64,000 bases of DNA from an uncultured Muribaculaceae bacterium (GTDB taxonomy: Bacteria; Bacteroidota; Bacteroidia; Bacteroidales; Muribaculaceae). Position numbers and translations under genes: made by a program. The stretch lies in the NCBI GenBank assembly GCA_947178505.1, contig CAMWYR010000002.1, forward strand, positions 38,673-102,672, given 5' to 3'. Every line of letters starts with the position of its first letter. Within the stretch, counting starts at the first letter, position 1. The notes under the pieces were generated by a model, which ran no database searches, had not been told where the DNA came from, and saw only the letters and a list, made by a program, of their open reading frames with translations. Shown here in pieces: positions 1 to 9,312 of this stretch.

Positions 1-848
1 CCACCGTGCCGCGGAAGAGCTTGTTGCGGTCGATCTCATCGTAAAGGATAGCAGCCTTCTCGATATCGCGACGCTCCATCTCCCTAACACCGCCCAACTC
101 CTTATAATAGCGAAGAGTCATGAGAGCTGAGTAGATCGGGAGCACGGGAGGAGTATTGAACATCGAACCCTTCTTGATGTGCGTGCGGTAGTCAAGCATC
201 GTGGGGATTTCGCGATGCACCTTGCCGAGGGCATCCTCCTTGATGATGACGATCGTTACGCCCGAGGGTGCGAGATTCTTCTGTGCGCCGGCGTAGATGC
301 AGTCATATTTGGTCACGTCAAACTCACGCGAGAAGATATCGCTCGACATATCGCATACCATCGGGATCGGGCTCTCAAGATCCTTACGGATCTCGGTGCC
401 GTAGATGGTGTTATTGCTTGTATAGTGGAAGTAGTCGGCATCTGTCGGAATCACGAAATCTTTCGGGATGTAGTTGAATTTCGTATCCTCTGAGGAAGCC
501 ACGACTTCGACCTCGCCGAAGATGCGAGCCTCTTTGATGGCGTTGGTTGCCCATGTGCCGGTGTTGAGATAAGCGGCTTTCTTGTTAAGAAGATTGAAAG
601 GCACCATGCAGAACTGCAGGCTGGCACCACCACCGAGGAAGAGCACGTGATAGCCCTCCGGGATGTTGAGAAGCTCTTTGGTAAGGGCTACAGCCTCATC
701 CATAACGGCCTGAAACTCCTTGCTGCGGTGAGAAATCTCAAGAAGCGAAAGTCCCATACCTGCGAAGTCGGTCACTGCCTCGGCTGTTTTCTGAATTGTA
801 AACGGGCTCAGAATGCTCGGGCCTGCATAAAAATTGTGTTTCTTCATG
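1..848 (-). CDS. serC: Phosphoserine aminotransferase SerC (3' end outside the window)
   Basis: Class V aminotransferase that makes 3-phosphoserine from 3-phosphohydroxypyruvate in serine biosynthesis, using glutamate and PLP; a second role in pyridoxal phosphate synthesis is known for the family. Reading from position 848, the protein opens [13 protein letters not shown], the usual SerC N-terminus. It has the GGGASLQF phosphate-binding stretch near residue 72 and the PLP-lysine motif [12 protein letters not shown], with Lys at about residue 190. About 282 codons are visible of a family length near 360, so only the C-terminal part is missing. A strong hairpin separates it from the MFS gene upstream on the same strand, so it probably has its own transcript. 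Identity is secure. Confidence 0.96.
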
Positions 849-871
849 TTGGTTATTTATTAAAGGTGAAA

Positions 872-911
872 TTCGGACTTTTGATTAAGTTGCCTTAATC
901 AAAAGTCCGAA
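872..911 (-). terminator. Perfect hairpin between the MFS gene and serC
   Basis: A perfect 17-18 bp inverted repeat with a four-base loop lies just after the MFS stop codon and before serC, both on the minus strand. No clear U-run follows on that strand. It fits a factor-assisted or Bacteroidetes-style terminator of the MFS gene. Confidence 0.7.
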
Positions 912-924
912 AGTTAATTGTTAA

Positions 925-2553
925 TTATAAATCTTCTCCGATCACGGGGTTCTCCTGAGGTTCGGCTGTGCCATTTCCTTCCTTGATGAAGACTACGCTG
1001 ATAGCGCCGAGCACAAGTGCAACGGCCGCCACGGCCATCATGAGATACTCCGGTGCGACTTCACCCGGGGTTGAAAGGATAGAGAGAATCCAGCCGCCCA
1101 CCAGCGCCGCAACAATCTGAGGCACGCAGATGGTGCAATTGAAGAGGCCGAGGTAAGCACCGATATTGCCACCTTTAAGCGAGTTGGTGAGGATGGTGAA
1201 AGGCCATGCCAGCATTGCAGCCCAGGCGCAGCCGATAAGGGCGAACGCGACGAAGAGCAGATACTGATTCGTGATGAATGCTGTCATGAAGAAGCCAACC
1301 GCTCCCAGAAGGAGGCTGAGCGTGTAGGAGAACTTTCGGCTCCGGAAGCGTGGGAGCATTACTGCCCAGAGCACTGAACCGAGCGCCTGGATGGCATAGA
1401 GCACGCCTACCCAGTTACCGGCTTCATTGTACTGATTCGAAGTAGCGTCGAGCACGGTGCGCGACATATATTTGCAGTCGGCCGCATTGGCGATCTGTGC
1501 CTTATCCGTGGCGTTGATATCGAGGCTGCCGTCAGCGCGCTTCTCAACAATATCGGCCATCGTGAGCGTGAAGGGGCCGGGGTGCTCTGCGAGCCAGTTG
1601 CCGGTCTGCTTACCATGCTCAACGATTATTACTGAGTCGTTGGCAATAAGGAACTTGCCGGTGTAGTCCTTGCCATCATAGCTGATGCCGGGGCACGTTA
1701 CTGTCTTCGGGGTCTGGAAGGCATTGTGGGCCACTGTATTGGTGGCGTAGGTCCAGAGGAAAAGGAATGCAAACCAGCAGAAGAACTGCACGACGCCCAC
1801 AGTCCAGAATGTTGAGGGGGCGTTCTTGAGAAGCTTGATGACATTGGTGCTTTCCTTTTTCTGCGTCTTGACGTTTTCTTCTATGCCGTTATATTCATTA
1901 TAAAGATGCGGGGGCCACTCCTTGATTTTGACGAGCGAGTAAACCACGCAGAGCAGTAGAATGGCAGCGCCGATATAGAACGACCAGATCACCGTGTCGG
2001 GCACAACACCGGCAGGGGCAGTATTCTTGATGCCGAACCACATGAACAGAATCGGGAAAATATAACCCATCACTGATCCGGCGTTGCAGAGGAACGACTG
2101 GATTGAATAGGCGAGACCTTTCTGCTTTTCATTCACCATATCGCCTACAAGCATCTTGAACGGCTGCATCGCCATATTGATGGAAGTATCGAGCATCATC
2201 AGCGATACGAGACCAAAAAGAATTGCACTCGATACGGTGAAGTGGAAGCTGCCGGCATTAGGAAGAAGACACATCACGACCACTGCGATGAGCGCACCGA
2301 CAATCAGATAGGGGAGACGGCGACCGAAACGGTTCCATGTCTTGTCGCTCATCATGCCTACTACAGGCTGGACTACGAGGCCCATCAGCGGGGGTAGAAT
2401 CCAGAAATAACTTAAATCATGGGGATCGGCGCCGATGGTCGTGAAGATTCGCGACACGTTCGCACTCTGAAGTGCGTAGGCGATCTGTACCCCGAAGAAG
2501 CCGAACGACAGGTTCCAGAGCTTCCAGAAACTTAAATCAGGTTTAGTTCTCAT
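925..2553 (-). CDS. MFS transporter, SLC45 / sugar-cation symporter type
   Basis: Inner membrane carrier of the glycoside-cation symporter or SLC45-like branch of the major facilitator superfamily; the likely substrate is a disaccharide such as maltose or sucrose, which is inference. It has about twelve hydrophobic segments. The MFS signature lies between TM2 and TM3 at residues 68-80, with key residues D70, R75, G77, R78 and R79. At 542 residues it is longer than the usual ~450. The excess is a polar loop at residues ~275-380 between TM7 and TM8, which by topology faces the periplasm and carries Cys287 and Cys360. It ends FIKEGNGTAEPQ... in an acidic cytoplasmic tail. It stands alone, with nfo 61 bp upstream on the same strand and a hairpin downstream. 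The amylase at 9.3 kb could supply a maltose-type substrate but is not adjacent. Confidence 0.85.
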   Translation of the reverse strand: MRTKPDLSFWKLWNLSFGFFGVQIAYALQSANVSRIFTTIGADPHDLSYFWILPPLMGLVVQPVVGMMSDKTWNRFGRRLPYLIVGALIAVVVMCLLPNAGSFHFTVSSAILFGLVSLMMLDTSINMAMQPFKMLVGDMVNEKQKGLAYSIQSFLCNAGSVMGYIFPILFMWFGIKNTAPAGVVPDTVIWSFYIGAAILLLCVVYSLVKIKEWPPHLYNEYNGIEENVKTQKKESTNVIKLLKNAPSTFWTVGVVQFFCWFAFLFLWTYATNTVAHNAFQTPKTVTCPGISYDGKDYTGKFLIANDSVIIVEHGKQTGNWLAEHPGPFTLTMADIVEKRADGSLDINATDKAQIANAADCKYMSRTVLDATSNQYNEAGNWVGVLYAIQALGSVLWAVMLPRFRSRKFSYTLSLLLGAVGFFMTAFITNQYLLFVAFALIGCAWAAMLAWPFTILTNSLKGGNIGAYLGLFNCTICVPQIVAALVGGWILSILSTPGEVAPEYLMMAVAAVALVLGAISVVFIKEGNGTAEPQENPVIGEDL

Positions 2554-2614
2554 TGGGTATATTGGTAAATAGATTTTTATTTTCTGTGAGGTATATCAGT
2601 TGGGCCTGCCGGCA

Positions 2615-3466
2615 TCAATTTCTTATCTGCGAGTAGAGCCACTTGATTTCATTAGCCCAGTTATCGGGATCCGGAGTCTCAAGTATGAGAGGCATGTTGT
2701 CGAAACGTGGGTCATTCACAAGGCGGATGAAGAATTCCTCTCCGAGCGACCCCTTGCCTATAAGTTCGTGCCTGTCGATGTGCGAACCGAGTTCGCGTTT
2801 GTTGTCATTGATATGAAGAGCCTTGAGATAATCACGTCCGATAATTTCATCAAATTCTTTCCACGTCTGATCATAACCCTGCGGATCGGGCAGATTATAG
2901 CCGGCTGAATGTGAGTGGCACGTATCTACACATACGCCAATTCGCGATTTATCCTCAATGCGGTCGATGATATGGGCGAGATGCTCGAATTTCCAACCTA
3001 AGTTAGAGCCCTGTCCTGCTGTTGACTCAAGCACCGCCGTCACGCCTGTGGTCTTCTCAAGAGTGATGTTGATGCTCTCGGCTATCAGATTGAGACATTC
3101 CTCTTCTGTGATGAGGTTGAGATGGCTTCCGGGATGGAAGTTCAGGAGCGTCAGCCCGAGTTGTTCACATCTCTGCATTTCCTGAAGGAAGCTTTCTCTT
3201 GACTTCTCAAGCTTCTCGGCATCGGGGCAGCCGAGATTAATAAGGAAATTATCGTGTGGTAGTATTTGTGATGATGAGAATCCGTTGTCCTCACAATTCT
3301 TTCTGAATGCGTCGATTGTGGCAGTAGTAAGAGCCTTCGATTTCCAACGGTTGCTGAATCCGGTGAAAAGCGCAAATGCCCGCGCGCCTATGGAGGCGGC
3401 ATGCAGGGGCGCGTTCTGCACGCCCCCTTCTGCACTTACATGAGCTCCTATATATTTTTTATTCAT
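2615..3466 (-). CDS. nfo: Deoxyribonuclease IV (AP endonuclease, Nfo)
   Basis: Class II AP endonuclease that cleaves DNA 5' of abasic sites in base excision repair, using three zinc ions in a TIM barrel. It opens [16 protein letters not shown] as Nfo proteins do, and has the family's metal-binding blocks [21 protein letters not shown] and [18 protein letters not shown], followed by [11 protein letters not shown]. At 283 residues it matches the E. coli protein (285). It is divergent from the methyltransferase gene at 3577. A TAAATTTG box at 3489-3496 on the minus strand is a likely promoter. Confidence 0.96.
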   Translation of the reverse strand: MNKKYIGAHVSAEGGVQNAPLHAASIGARAFALFTGFSNRWKSKALTTATIDAFRKNCEDNGFSSSQILPHDNFLINLGCPDAEKLEKSRESFLQEMQRCEQLGLTLLNFHPGSHLNLITEEECLNLIAESINITLEKTTGVTAVLESTAGQGSNLGWKFEHLAHIIDRIEDKSRIGVCVDTCHSHSAGYNLPDPQGYDQTWKEFDEIIGRDYLKALHINDNKRELGSHIDRHELIGKGSLGEEFFIRLVNDPRFDNMPLILETPDPDNWANEIKWLYSQIRN

Positions 3467-3488
3467 GAGTGTCTCTGCGAATTATTTC

Positions 3489-3496
3489 CAAATTTA
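3489..3496 (-). promoter_or_regulatory. Putative Bacteroidetes -7 box for nfo
   Basis: Read on the minus strand the sequence is TAAATTTG, an exact match to TAnnTTTG, 23 bp upstream of the nfo start codon. No good -33 TTTG partner was seen. It is supported by position only. Confidence 0.45.
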
Positions 3497-3576
3497 CCAT
3501 AAATTTTTGGATTAACCACGTAAATAGCGGAAAAAAACTCTAAAATTTTATTAACTTCGTAATCAAAAAATAGAAT

Positions 3577-4326
3577 ATGGAACTTTCAAAGGGGCGTTTG
3601 GCTGTCTATTCCTCTCTGGGCCAGGTGAAAATGAGACGTCGCCACCGACTTTTCTCTGTAGAGGGAGAGAAGGCTGTGACCGACACGCTCGAGTCTTTTT
3701 CACCGGAGGCCATCATCTGCGCGGATGAATATCACCCCTCCCGTGAGATGTTGCATTGCGATCAGATTTATCAGGTGAGTAATCCGGTGATGAAGAGACT
3801 CTCTAATCTGGCCACTCCTTCTCCGGTGATGGGTGTTTTTCATCTCCCTGAGGAAACCGAATGCGATTACACGGAACTCTCTCAGCCCGATGGCCTATAT
3901 GTGGCTCTTGATGGAGTGCAGGATCCGGGCAATATGGGCACAATAATACGCACATGTCATTGGTTTGGTATTTTCGATATTTTTGCATCGCGCGATACTG
4001 TAGACATTTTTAATCCTAAGACAATTCAGGCCACAATGGGCTCCCTCGGAAAAGTCAGAGTGCATTATGTTGATCTCAAATCTCTTTTTGAAAGTAATCA
4101 GCAACTCCCGGTTTACGGAATGTTGCTCGACGGTAAAAATATGTTTGAGACTTCACTTGAGAGGCGTGGGTTCATCCTGCTTGGAAATGAGGGGAAAGGT
4201 GTGTCGCCTAATCTCAGGAATTGCATCACTCACCCCCTGCTGATTCCCCCGGCGGGCCCCGATCATTCCGAATCTCTCAATGTAGCGGTGGCGGGAGCCA
4301 TCACAATCGCGTGGTTCGTCAGGTAG
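3577..4326 (+). CDS. SpoU/TrmH-family RNA 2'-O-methyltransferase
   Basis: SPOUT-fold methyltransferase expected to methylate a ribose 2'-OH in rRNA or tRNA. The N-terminus, with RHRLFSVEGEKAV, is the substrate-binding domain typical of RlmB/TrmH relatives. The catalytic domain has the three SpoU motifs: VALDGVQDPGNMGTIIRT at ~110-125 (with the invariant N and R), FILLGNEGKGVSP near 195-207, and IPPAGPDHSESLNVAVAGAI near the end. At 249 residues it is of usual length. The exact RNA target cannot be read from the sequence, so no gene symbol is given. It is a single gene in a divergent position to nfo and ends at a shared terminator. Confidence 0.9.
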   Translation: MELSKGRLAVYSSLGQVKMRRRHRLFSVEGEKAVTDTLESFSPEAIICADEYHPSREMLHCDQIYQVSNPVMKRLSNLATPSPVMGVFHLPEETECDYTELSQPDGLYVALDGVQDPGNMGTIIRTCHWFGIFDIFASRDTVDIFNPKTIQATMGSLGKVRVHYVDLKSLFESNQQLPVYGMLLDGKNMFETSLERRGFILLGNEGKGVSPNLRNCITHPLLIPPAGPDHSESLNVAVAGAITIAWFVR

Positions 4327-4338
4327 GGATATAGCATT

Positions 4339-4375
4339 AGGTAATTTATGATCTAAAAGGTAATTTATGATCTAA
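4339..4375. repeat. 18-bp tandem duplication after the methyltransferase gene
   Basis: The string AGGTAATTTATGATCTAA occurs twice in a row, at 4339-4356 and 4358-4375, with a one-base spacer. It lies between the stop codon at 4326 and the terminator at 4410. It looks like a simple local duplication. Confidence 0.8.
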
Positions 4376-4409
4376 TAGTAAAAATGGTTAGAGTGTCTGA
4401 TAACCAAAA

Positions 4410-4449
4410 AATAAAAGAGGAGTGCCGGTTGGGCATTCCTCTTTTATTC
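4410..4449. terminator. Bidirectional terminator between convergent genes
   Basis: A 17-bp stem with one G-U pair and a short loop carries A-rich and T-rich outer arms, so it has a U-run in either direction. It sits between the convergent methyltransferase gene and the yraN-like gene. Confidence 0.85.
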
Positions 4450-4470
4450 ATACTTGAGTTTTTTCTTAGC

Positions 4471-4887
4471 CTATCTGTTATTCACGGTAGGCATGATTGT
4501 GTCGGGATAATGTGCCGTCTTGTAATTATCCGGATCTCCGATGACGACGAAGATGTCAAACCGGTATTCATATAGCACCTGCAGGTGGCTCATATACGAA
4601 TCAGCAGCTCTCATTATCATCTGCCGCTTTTTTCTGTCGACAGCGTCAACAGGATCCTGCGTCTCCGGCTTGCGTGCCTTTACCTCAACGAAGATAATCG
4701 TCCGGTCTTTCTCGAGAATGAGGTCAATTTCGGCTTTGCCTGATTTCCAGTTGTTTTCCCTCACAGTGTAGCCGGCAGTTATGAAATAATCAGTGGCAAT
4801 TCTCTCAGCCTCCGCACCCCACTTTCGGTTTTTCTCGCCACGTTGGGCGTTGGCGGAATTCTTGCGTTTGGTTGAAGTTGCTGCCAT
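4471..4887 (-). CDS. YraN family protein (UPF0102)
   Basis: Small protein of the UPF0102/YraN family, which has a PD-(D/E)xK nuclease-like fold but no firmly established role. The diagnostic residues are present: G-x-x-A-E-x-I-A near the start, then NWKSGKAEIDLIL, then TIIFVEVKARK, which together give the E...D...E-x-K nuclease-like set. It is 138 residues long, slightly above the usual ~120 because of a basic N-terminal tail (MAATSTKRKNS...). It lies just downstream of nadC on the same strand. Confidence 0.9.
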   Translation of the reverse strand: MAATSTKRKNSANAQRGEKNRKWGAEAERIATDYFITAGYTVRENNWKSGKAEIDLILEKDRTIIFVEVKARKPETQDPVDAVDRKKRQMIMRAADSYMSHLQVLYEYRFDIFVVIGDPDNYKTAHYPDTIMPTVNNR

Positions 4888-4949
4888 ATTTATTCTGGAT
4901 TAATCATTATCAAGCCGGCTTCCTTGCACCGTGACGTAGATCTGGAGCA

Positions 4950-5807
4950 TCAGACGGCCTTGAAACTCATGTCGAGACCCTTCACGCTATGTGTCAGCGC
5001 GCCGACTGAGATGAAGTCAACTCCGGTCTCACCATATTCACGGAGATTTTCGAGTGTGATGCCGCCTGATGACTCGGTCTCATACTTGCCGCCAACTAAC
5101 TTCACTGCCTCTTTTGTAAGCTCGGGAGTGAAGTTGTCGAACATGATGCGGTCGACACCCCCATGCTCCATCACACGGCGGATGTCGTCAAGGCTCCTCA
5201 CTTCAACTTCGATCTTTAGATCCTTGCCGTTAGCCTTGCAGTATTCCTGCGCGCGGCTGATAGCTTTTTCTATGCCGCCTGCGAAATCAATATGATTGTC
5301 CTTGATGAGAATCATGTCGAAGAGTCCAATGCGGTGGTTTGTTCCGCCTCCGATTCTTACGGCATCTTTCTCGAGCATTCTCATTCCGGGAGTAGTCTTG
5401 CGCGTATCAAGCACATGGGTATGCAGGCCCTCGAGCTCATCCTGATAGCGGCGTGTCATAGTGGCAACTCCACTCATGCGCTGCATGATATTGAGCATAG
5501 TGCGCTCAGCGATCAGAAGTGCTCTGACGGGGCCCTCAGCCTCAAATGCAATATCGCCCTTCTTCACTCGTGCCCCATCTTCAATATAGACTGTGGTCTT
5601 GATGGTGGGGTCTATTCTGTTGAGCACCTTCAGTGCCACTTCAACACCGGCGAGTATGCCGTCTTCCTTAATGATCAGGCGGCTCTTACCCATCGCGTCG
5701 GCGGGGATCGTGGATAAGGTTGTATGGTCTCCGTCGCCCAAATCTTCGGCAAATGCGAGGGCGAGAAGGTCGTCAGTCAGTTCTTCTTTTGTCTTCATAT
5801 CCTGCAA
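4950..5807 (-). CDS. nadC: Nicotinate-nucleotide pyrophosphorylase (carboxylating)
   Basis: Cytoplasmic quinolinate phosphoribosyltransferase that converts quinolinate and PRPP to nicotinate mononucleotide, CO2 and PPi in de novo NAD synthesis. The 285-residue protein has the family core TRKTTPGMRMLEKDAV, then GGGTNHRIGLFDMILIKDNH, with the conserved Arg, Lys and His residues for quinolinate and PRPP, and the barrel end VDFISVGALTHS. It ends GLDMSFKAV, typical of the family. Its start lies only 3 bp from the stop of the upstream peptidase gene on the same strand, so the two are probably co-transcribed. nadA and nadB are not in this window. Confidence 0.97.
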   Translation of the reverse strand: MQDMKTKEELTDDLLALAFAEDLGDGDHTTLSTIPADAMGKSRLIIKEDGILAGVEVALKVLNRIDPTIKTTVYIEDGARVKKGDIAFEAEGPVRALLIAERTMLNIMQRMSGVATMTRRYQDELEGLHTHVLDTRKTTPGMRMLEKDAVRIGGGTNHRIGLFDMILIKDNHIDFAGGIEKAISRAQEYCKANGKDLKIEVEVRSLDDIRRVMEHGGVDRIMFDNFTPELTKEAVKLVGGKYETESSGGITLENLREYGETGVDFISVGALTHSVKGLDMSFKAV

Positions 5808-5810
5808 TGA

Positions 5811-7952
5811 TTATTTCTTGATGCCGTCACGTTCAAGAAGTGCGTCAACTGTGGGCTTCTTGCCGCGGAATTCAATATAAAGATCCATCGGAGCGGCTGT
5901 GTCGCCCGACTGGAGCATCTTAAGGAACTTGGCCGCAGTCTTCTGATTGAAGATACCGGTCTCCTTAAATGCCTTGAATGCATCAGCGTCAAGTTCTTCA
6001 GACCATTTGTAGCCATAGTAGCCCGCTGCATAGCCGCCGGAGAAGATATGGGCGAAAGCAGGGGAGATGATGCTGCCTTCCACGGGTTCGAACACTTTCA
6101 CCGGAGCGATTGCCTCCGCCTCGAACTGCTCTACATCGGCAGAGGCACGGAGGGGCTCTTCGATGGTATGGTAGGCCATGTCGAGGTAGCCGAAGCCAAG
6201 CTGACGGAGAGTAGAGTAGGCGGCTCCATACTGCGAGGCCTTAACAAAGTTATTAAGAAGGTCGGCGGGAATCTTCTTTCCGGTCTTATAGTGGCGGGCG
6301 AAGCCGTCGAGATATTCCTTCTCGGTGAGATAATTCTCGTTAAACTGCGAGAAGAGCTCTACGAAATCGTGGTCAACGTTGGTGCCGCTGAGCGATTCAT
6401 ACTTAGCTTCTGCTGAAAGGCCGTGAAGCGCGTGGCCGAACTCGTGGAGGAATGTCTCAACCTCATATGCGGTGAGCAGCACCGGTTCATTGCCCACAGG
6501 TTTGGAGAAGTTGCAGACGATTGAGATGATGGGGAGCGTTTTGTTGCCATCGTCATCCTTGCTCTCGGTGCGGTATTCTGTCATCCATGCTCCGGGAGCC
6601 TTTCCGGCACGGTAGAAGAAGTCGGCGTAGAGAAGACCGAGCAGTTCGCCGTTCTTCTTGTAGACTTCGTAGACGCGCACGTCCTGATGATATTTGTCGA
6701 TGTTGCTTACTTCCTTAAATTTATAGCCATAAAGTTTGGTGGCGAGTCCGAACACTCCGTCTATGGTGTTGTTGAGCTCGAAGTAGGGCTTGAGGTCCTC
6801 GTCGTTGAATGCGTATCGTTCGTTCTTGAGCTTATCCGACCAATAGCTGTAGTCCCAGGGCATAAGCACGAAATCGGGACCCTCAGTGCGGCGGGCGAAC
6901 TCCTGAATTTCATTGATCTCGGCACGCATAGGCTCTGTATAGGCCTCTCGGAGATCGTTAAGGAATGTCATTACAGTCGCGGGATCCTGAGCCATTGTCT
7001 TCTCCAGGGCATATTCGGCGTAGTTCTTCTTGCCCATGAGTTGCGCAATCTCGAGACGCACGTTGGCGATATCCTTCAGTATTTGGAGATTGTTGAATTC
7101 TCCCGAGGTGTTGGTGCTACCGTAGAGTTTTGAGAGTTTCTCGCGGAGATCTCGACGGTCGGAATAGGTCATGAAGGGTCCGTAGCTGGGACGGAAGATG
7201 CTCACCATATAGAGCGATTCATCATCGGGCTTACCTTCTTCAGCGAGAGCCTCGGCTGCTGCTGCGCGGTAGGCGCTCTTGATTGATTCCGGGATGCCTG
7301 TCAGATCCGACTCCTTGAGCCAGAGACGGCGCTGCTTATCTTTCATCCCGTTGGTAACGTTCTGGGCGAACTTGATATTGAGGTCGGAGAGTTCGGCTGA
7401 GAGCTTGCGGAACTTCTCTCTCTTTTCACCTTCGAGATTTGCGCCTGAGTGCACGAAGTTCTTGTAGGTCTTCTCAATCAGACGGCGGTCTTCGGGAGTG
7501 AGCGAAGTGTCGGCATCGCGCATGTCATACACCTGCTTGATACGGTCCCAGAGGCGCTCGTTGAGCATGATGTTGGTCTCGTGCTCGGACAGTAGGGGAG
7601 TCATACGGGCCATGGCGTTCATAAGCACGGTGTCGCCCGTGGCATGCTCGACGTTGCTCAATGCAAGCACCGAACGGTTGAGCACCTCTCCGCTGCGGTC
7701 GAGAGCCACGATGGTGTTCTCGAATGTAGGCATGCTGCGCTGATTGCAGATGGCGTTGATTTCCTGATTCTGGATTTTCATGCCTTCAAGGATGCCTTCT
7801 TCATAGTCGGCTGCTGTGAGCGTCGAGAGAGGCATAGTGCCGTAGGGTAAATTCGAGCCGCTGATGAGCGGATTGGCGGCCGAGCATTGCGGTTCGGCCA
7901 CAATGGTCATGAGCGAGAGAGCCGCCACTGATGAAATAATAGTCTTTCTCAT
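5811..7952 (-). CDS. dcp: M3 family zinc metallopeptidase (Dcp-type)
   Basis: Peptidase of the M3 family, close to peptidyl-dipeptidase Dcp and oligopeptidase A, which cleave short peptides. The zinc motif HEFGH has its ligands at H503, E504 and H507, and the third ligand is E532 in HDFVELFSQF. The C-terminal substrate loop HIFSGGYAAGYYGYKW is present. The N-terminus looks like a signal peptide (residues 1-~25, ending CSAA), so the enzyme probably works in the periplasm, unlike cytoplasmic E. coli Dcp. Its 713 residues agree with the family. It lies downstream of rpoD behind a terminator, and nadC follows after 3 bp. Confidence 0.92.
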   Translation of the reverse strand: MRKTIISSVAALSLMTIVAEPQCSAANPLISGSNLPYGTMPLSTLTAADYEEGILEGMKIQNQEINAICNQRSMPTFENTIVALDRSGEVLNRSVLALSNVEHATGDTVLMNAMARMTPLLSEHETNIMLNERLWDRIKQVYDMRDADTSLTPEDRRLIEKTYKNFVHSGANLEGEKREKFRKLSAELSDLNIKFAQNVTNGMKDKQRRLWLKESDLTGIPESIKSAYRAAAAEALAEEGKPDDESLYMVSIFRPSYGPFMTYSDRRDLREKLSKLYGSTNTSGEFNNLQILKDIANVRLEIAQLMGKKNYAEYALEKTMAQDPATVMTFLNDLREAYTEPMRAEINEIQEFARRTEGPDFVLMPWDYSYWSDKLKNERYAFNDEDLKPYFELNNTIDGVFGLATKLYGYKFKEVSNIDKYHQDVRVYEVYKKNGELLGLLYADFFYRAGKAPGAWMTEYRTESKDDDGNKTLPIISIVCNFSKPVGNEPVLLTAYEVETFLHEFGHALHGLSAEAKYESLSGTNVDHDFVELFSQFNENYLTEKEYLDGFARHYKTGKKIPADLLNNFVKASQYGAAYSTLRQLGFGYLDMAYHTIEEPLRASADVEQFEAEAIAPVKVFEPVEGSIISPAFAHIFSGGYAAGYYGYKWSEELDADAFKAFKETGIFNQKTAAKFLKMLQSGDTAAPMDLYIEFRGKKPTVDALLERDGIKK

Positions 7953-7964
7953 TTCTTTAAATGT

Positions 7965-8012
7965 AAAAACCCATGGTATAGACGGTCACTGCTGTAATCA
8001 TCCTACCATGGG
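7965..8012 (-). terminator. Terminator after rpoD
   Basis: A 9-bp perfect stem (CCCATGGTA and its complement) with a 25-base loop is followed on the minus strand by a run of five T. It lies between the rpoD stop and the peptidase start. Confidence 0.65.
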
Positions 8013-8075
8013 CATTTATATCTGTTGATTAATGGTTTTCAAATTGAGGGCGTGTTGCCTTCGTAAATACCGGCG

Positions 8076-8936
8076 TCACTCGCCGAGATAGCTTTTGAGA
8101 AGCTTGCTCTTCTGGCCTTTGAGGCGACGGATAGCCTTCTCCTTGATCTGACGCACGCGCTCTCGTGTGAGGTCGAACTTTGCGCCGATCTCCTCGAGGG
8201 TCATTTCCTGACATCCGATACCGAAGAACATCTTCAGTATCTCACGCTCGCGGTCGTAAAGCTGGCGGAGGGCGCGGTCTACTTCCTTGGAGAGAGATTC
8301 CTGATTAAGATTGGCGTCAGCCATAGGGCTATCGTCGTTATTGAGCACATCGAGAAGCGAGTTGTCCTCACCCTCCACGAACGGAGCGTCTACCGAGATA
8401 TGACGGCCTGACACCTGAATTGTATCCGAAATCTTGTCAACGGGCATGTCAAGACGGTCGGCAAGTTCTTCCGTGCTCGGACGGCGCTCGTTCTCCTGTT
8501 CGAAGCGCGCCATCTCTTTTGTAATTTTGTTGAGTGAGCCAACCTGATTTAGCGGCAGACGCACTATACGCGATTGCTCTGCGAGAGCCTGAAGGATCGA
8601 CTGGCGGATCCACCATACGGCGTATGAAATGAACTTGAAGCCGCGGGTCTCATCAAATTTCTGAGCGGCACGGATCAAGCCCAGATTTCCCTCATTGATC
8701 AAGTCGGGAAGACTGAGGCCTTGGTTCTGATACTGCTTGGCCACAGACACCACGAATCGCAGATTGGCTTTCGTCAATTTCTCGAGCGCTGCTTTATCTC
8801 CTTTTTTAATTCGCTGGGCGAGCTCCACTTCCTCAGTGACTGAGATGAGCTCTTCGCGACCTATTTCCTGCAGATACTTGTCGAGCGATGCGCTTTCGCG
8901 GTTGGTGATTGATTTTGTTATCTTTAACTGTCTCAT
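8076..8936 (-). CDS. rpoD: Primary RNA polymerase sigma factor RpoD
   Basis: Housekeeping sigma factor of the short Bacteroidetes type, without region 1.1. The chosen start, at 8936, gives [21 protein letters not shown], the usual N-terminus; an upstream GTG at 8963 would add nine residues but is less likely. Region 1.2 ([11 protein letters not shown]) is followed by region 2 with the core-binding and -10-reading stretch [19 protein letters not shown]. Region 3 and region 4 follow, with the helix-turn-helix near [19 protein letters not shown]. The length is 286 residues. This divergent -10-reading factor agrees with the TAnnTTTG boxes found across the window. Confidence 0.97.
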   Translation of the reverse strand: MRQLKITKSITNRESASLDKYLQEIGREELISVTEEVELAQRIKKGDKAALEKLTKANLRFVVSVAKQYQNQGLSLPDLINEGNLGLIRAAQKFDETRGFKFISYAVWWIRQSILQALAEQSRIVRLPLNQVGSLNKITKEMARFEQENERRPSTEELADRLDMPVDKISDTIQVSGRHISVDAPFVEGEDNSLLDVLNNDDSPMADANLNQESLSKEVDRALRQLYDREREILKMFFGIGCQEMTLEEIGAKFDLTRERVRQIKEKAIRRLKGQKSKLLKSYLGE

Positions 8937-9312
8937 CTTGCTTCTAAATGTGCGCGCGACCACCTTCGGCTATGACCCGTAGAAGAGGGCTGGGTTATCA
9001 ACGCGAAAAGTGCCTATCCGGTGAATAGGTATTCATCAGAATGATTTTCGGTGGTTATGGGCCGGTGCCTTGTTTTTAAGGTTGGTCAATCGGAATTTAC
9101 TTCACTATGTATAACAATCGGAATGCCATTTTTATTTTATCGAAATGTTAAATTTTTATACCCGCTTTACGGTTTTCTCCCTTTTGTCATAAGTAGTGTT
9201 AATTTTATTTGGGGCGGTGAGATGTTGTTTCAATTTTTTTTCTTATTTTTGCATCTTGGATATTCATACAAGTCTAATAACCACTTATTCCAATAAATAA
9301 TTTATTTTCATC
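8937..9312. other. Divergent intergenic region between rpoD and the amylase gene
   Basis: About 375 bp, AT-rich toward the amylase side. It must hold promoters for both genes. I see one good -7 box for the amylase (9244-9251) and none for rpoD. An open reading frame at 9051-9296 has low complexity, does not look like a known protein, and is not called. Confidence 0.6.
9244..9251 (+). promoter_or_regulatory. Putative -7 box for the amylase gene
   Basis: TATTTTTG matches TAnnTTTG exactly, 61 bp upstream of the amylase ATG. It is embedded in a T-rich tract, so chance matching is possible. No clear -33 TTTG lies at the expected distance. Confidence 0.45.

Noticed and set aside
9051..9296. 81-codon open frame in the rpoD-amylase gap
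   Set aside because: It is a low-complexity, Phe-rich product of a T-rich region that contains the likely amylase promoter; it has no homology I can see.
8937..9312. tRNA, 6S or other stable RNA gene in the larger gaps
   Set aside because: This gap and those at 24217, 34682 and 50886 were read for T-loop sequences and cloverleaf pairing; nothing convincing was seen.
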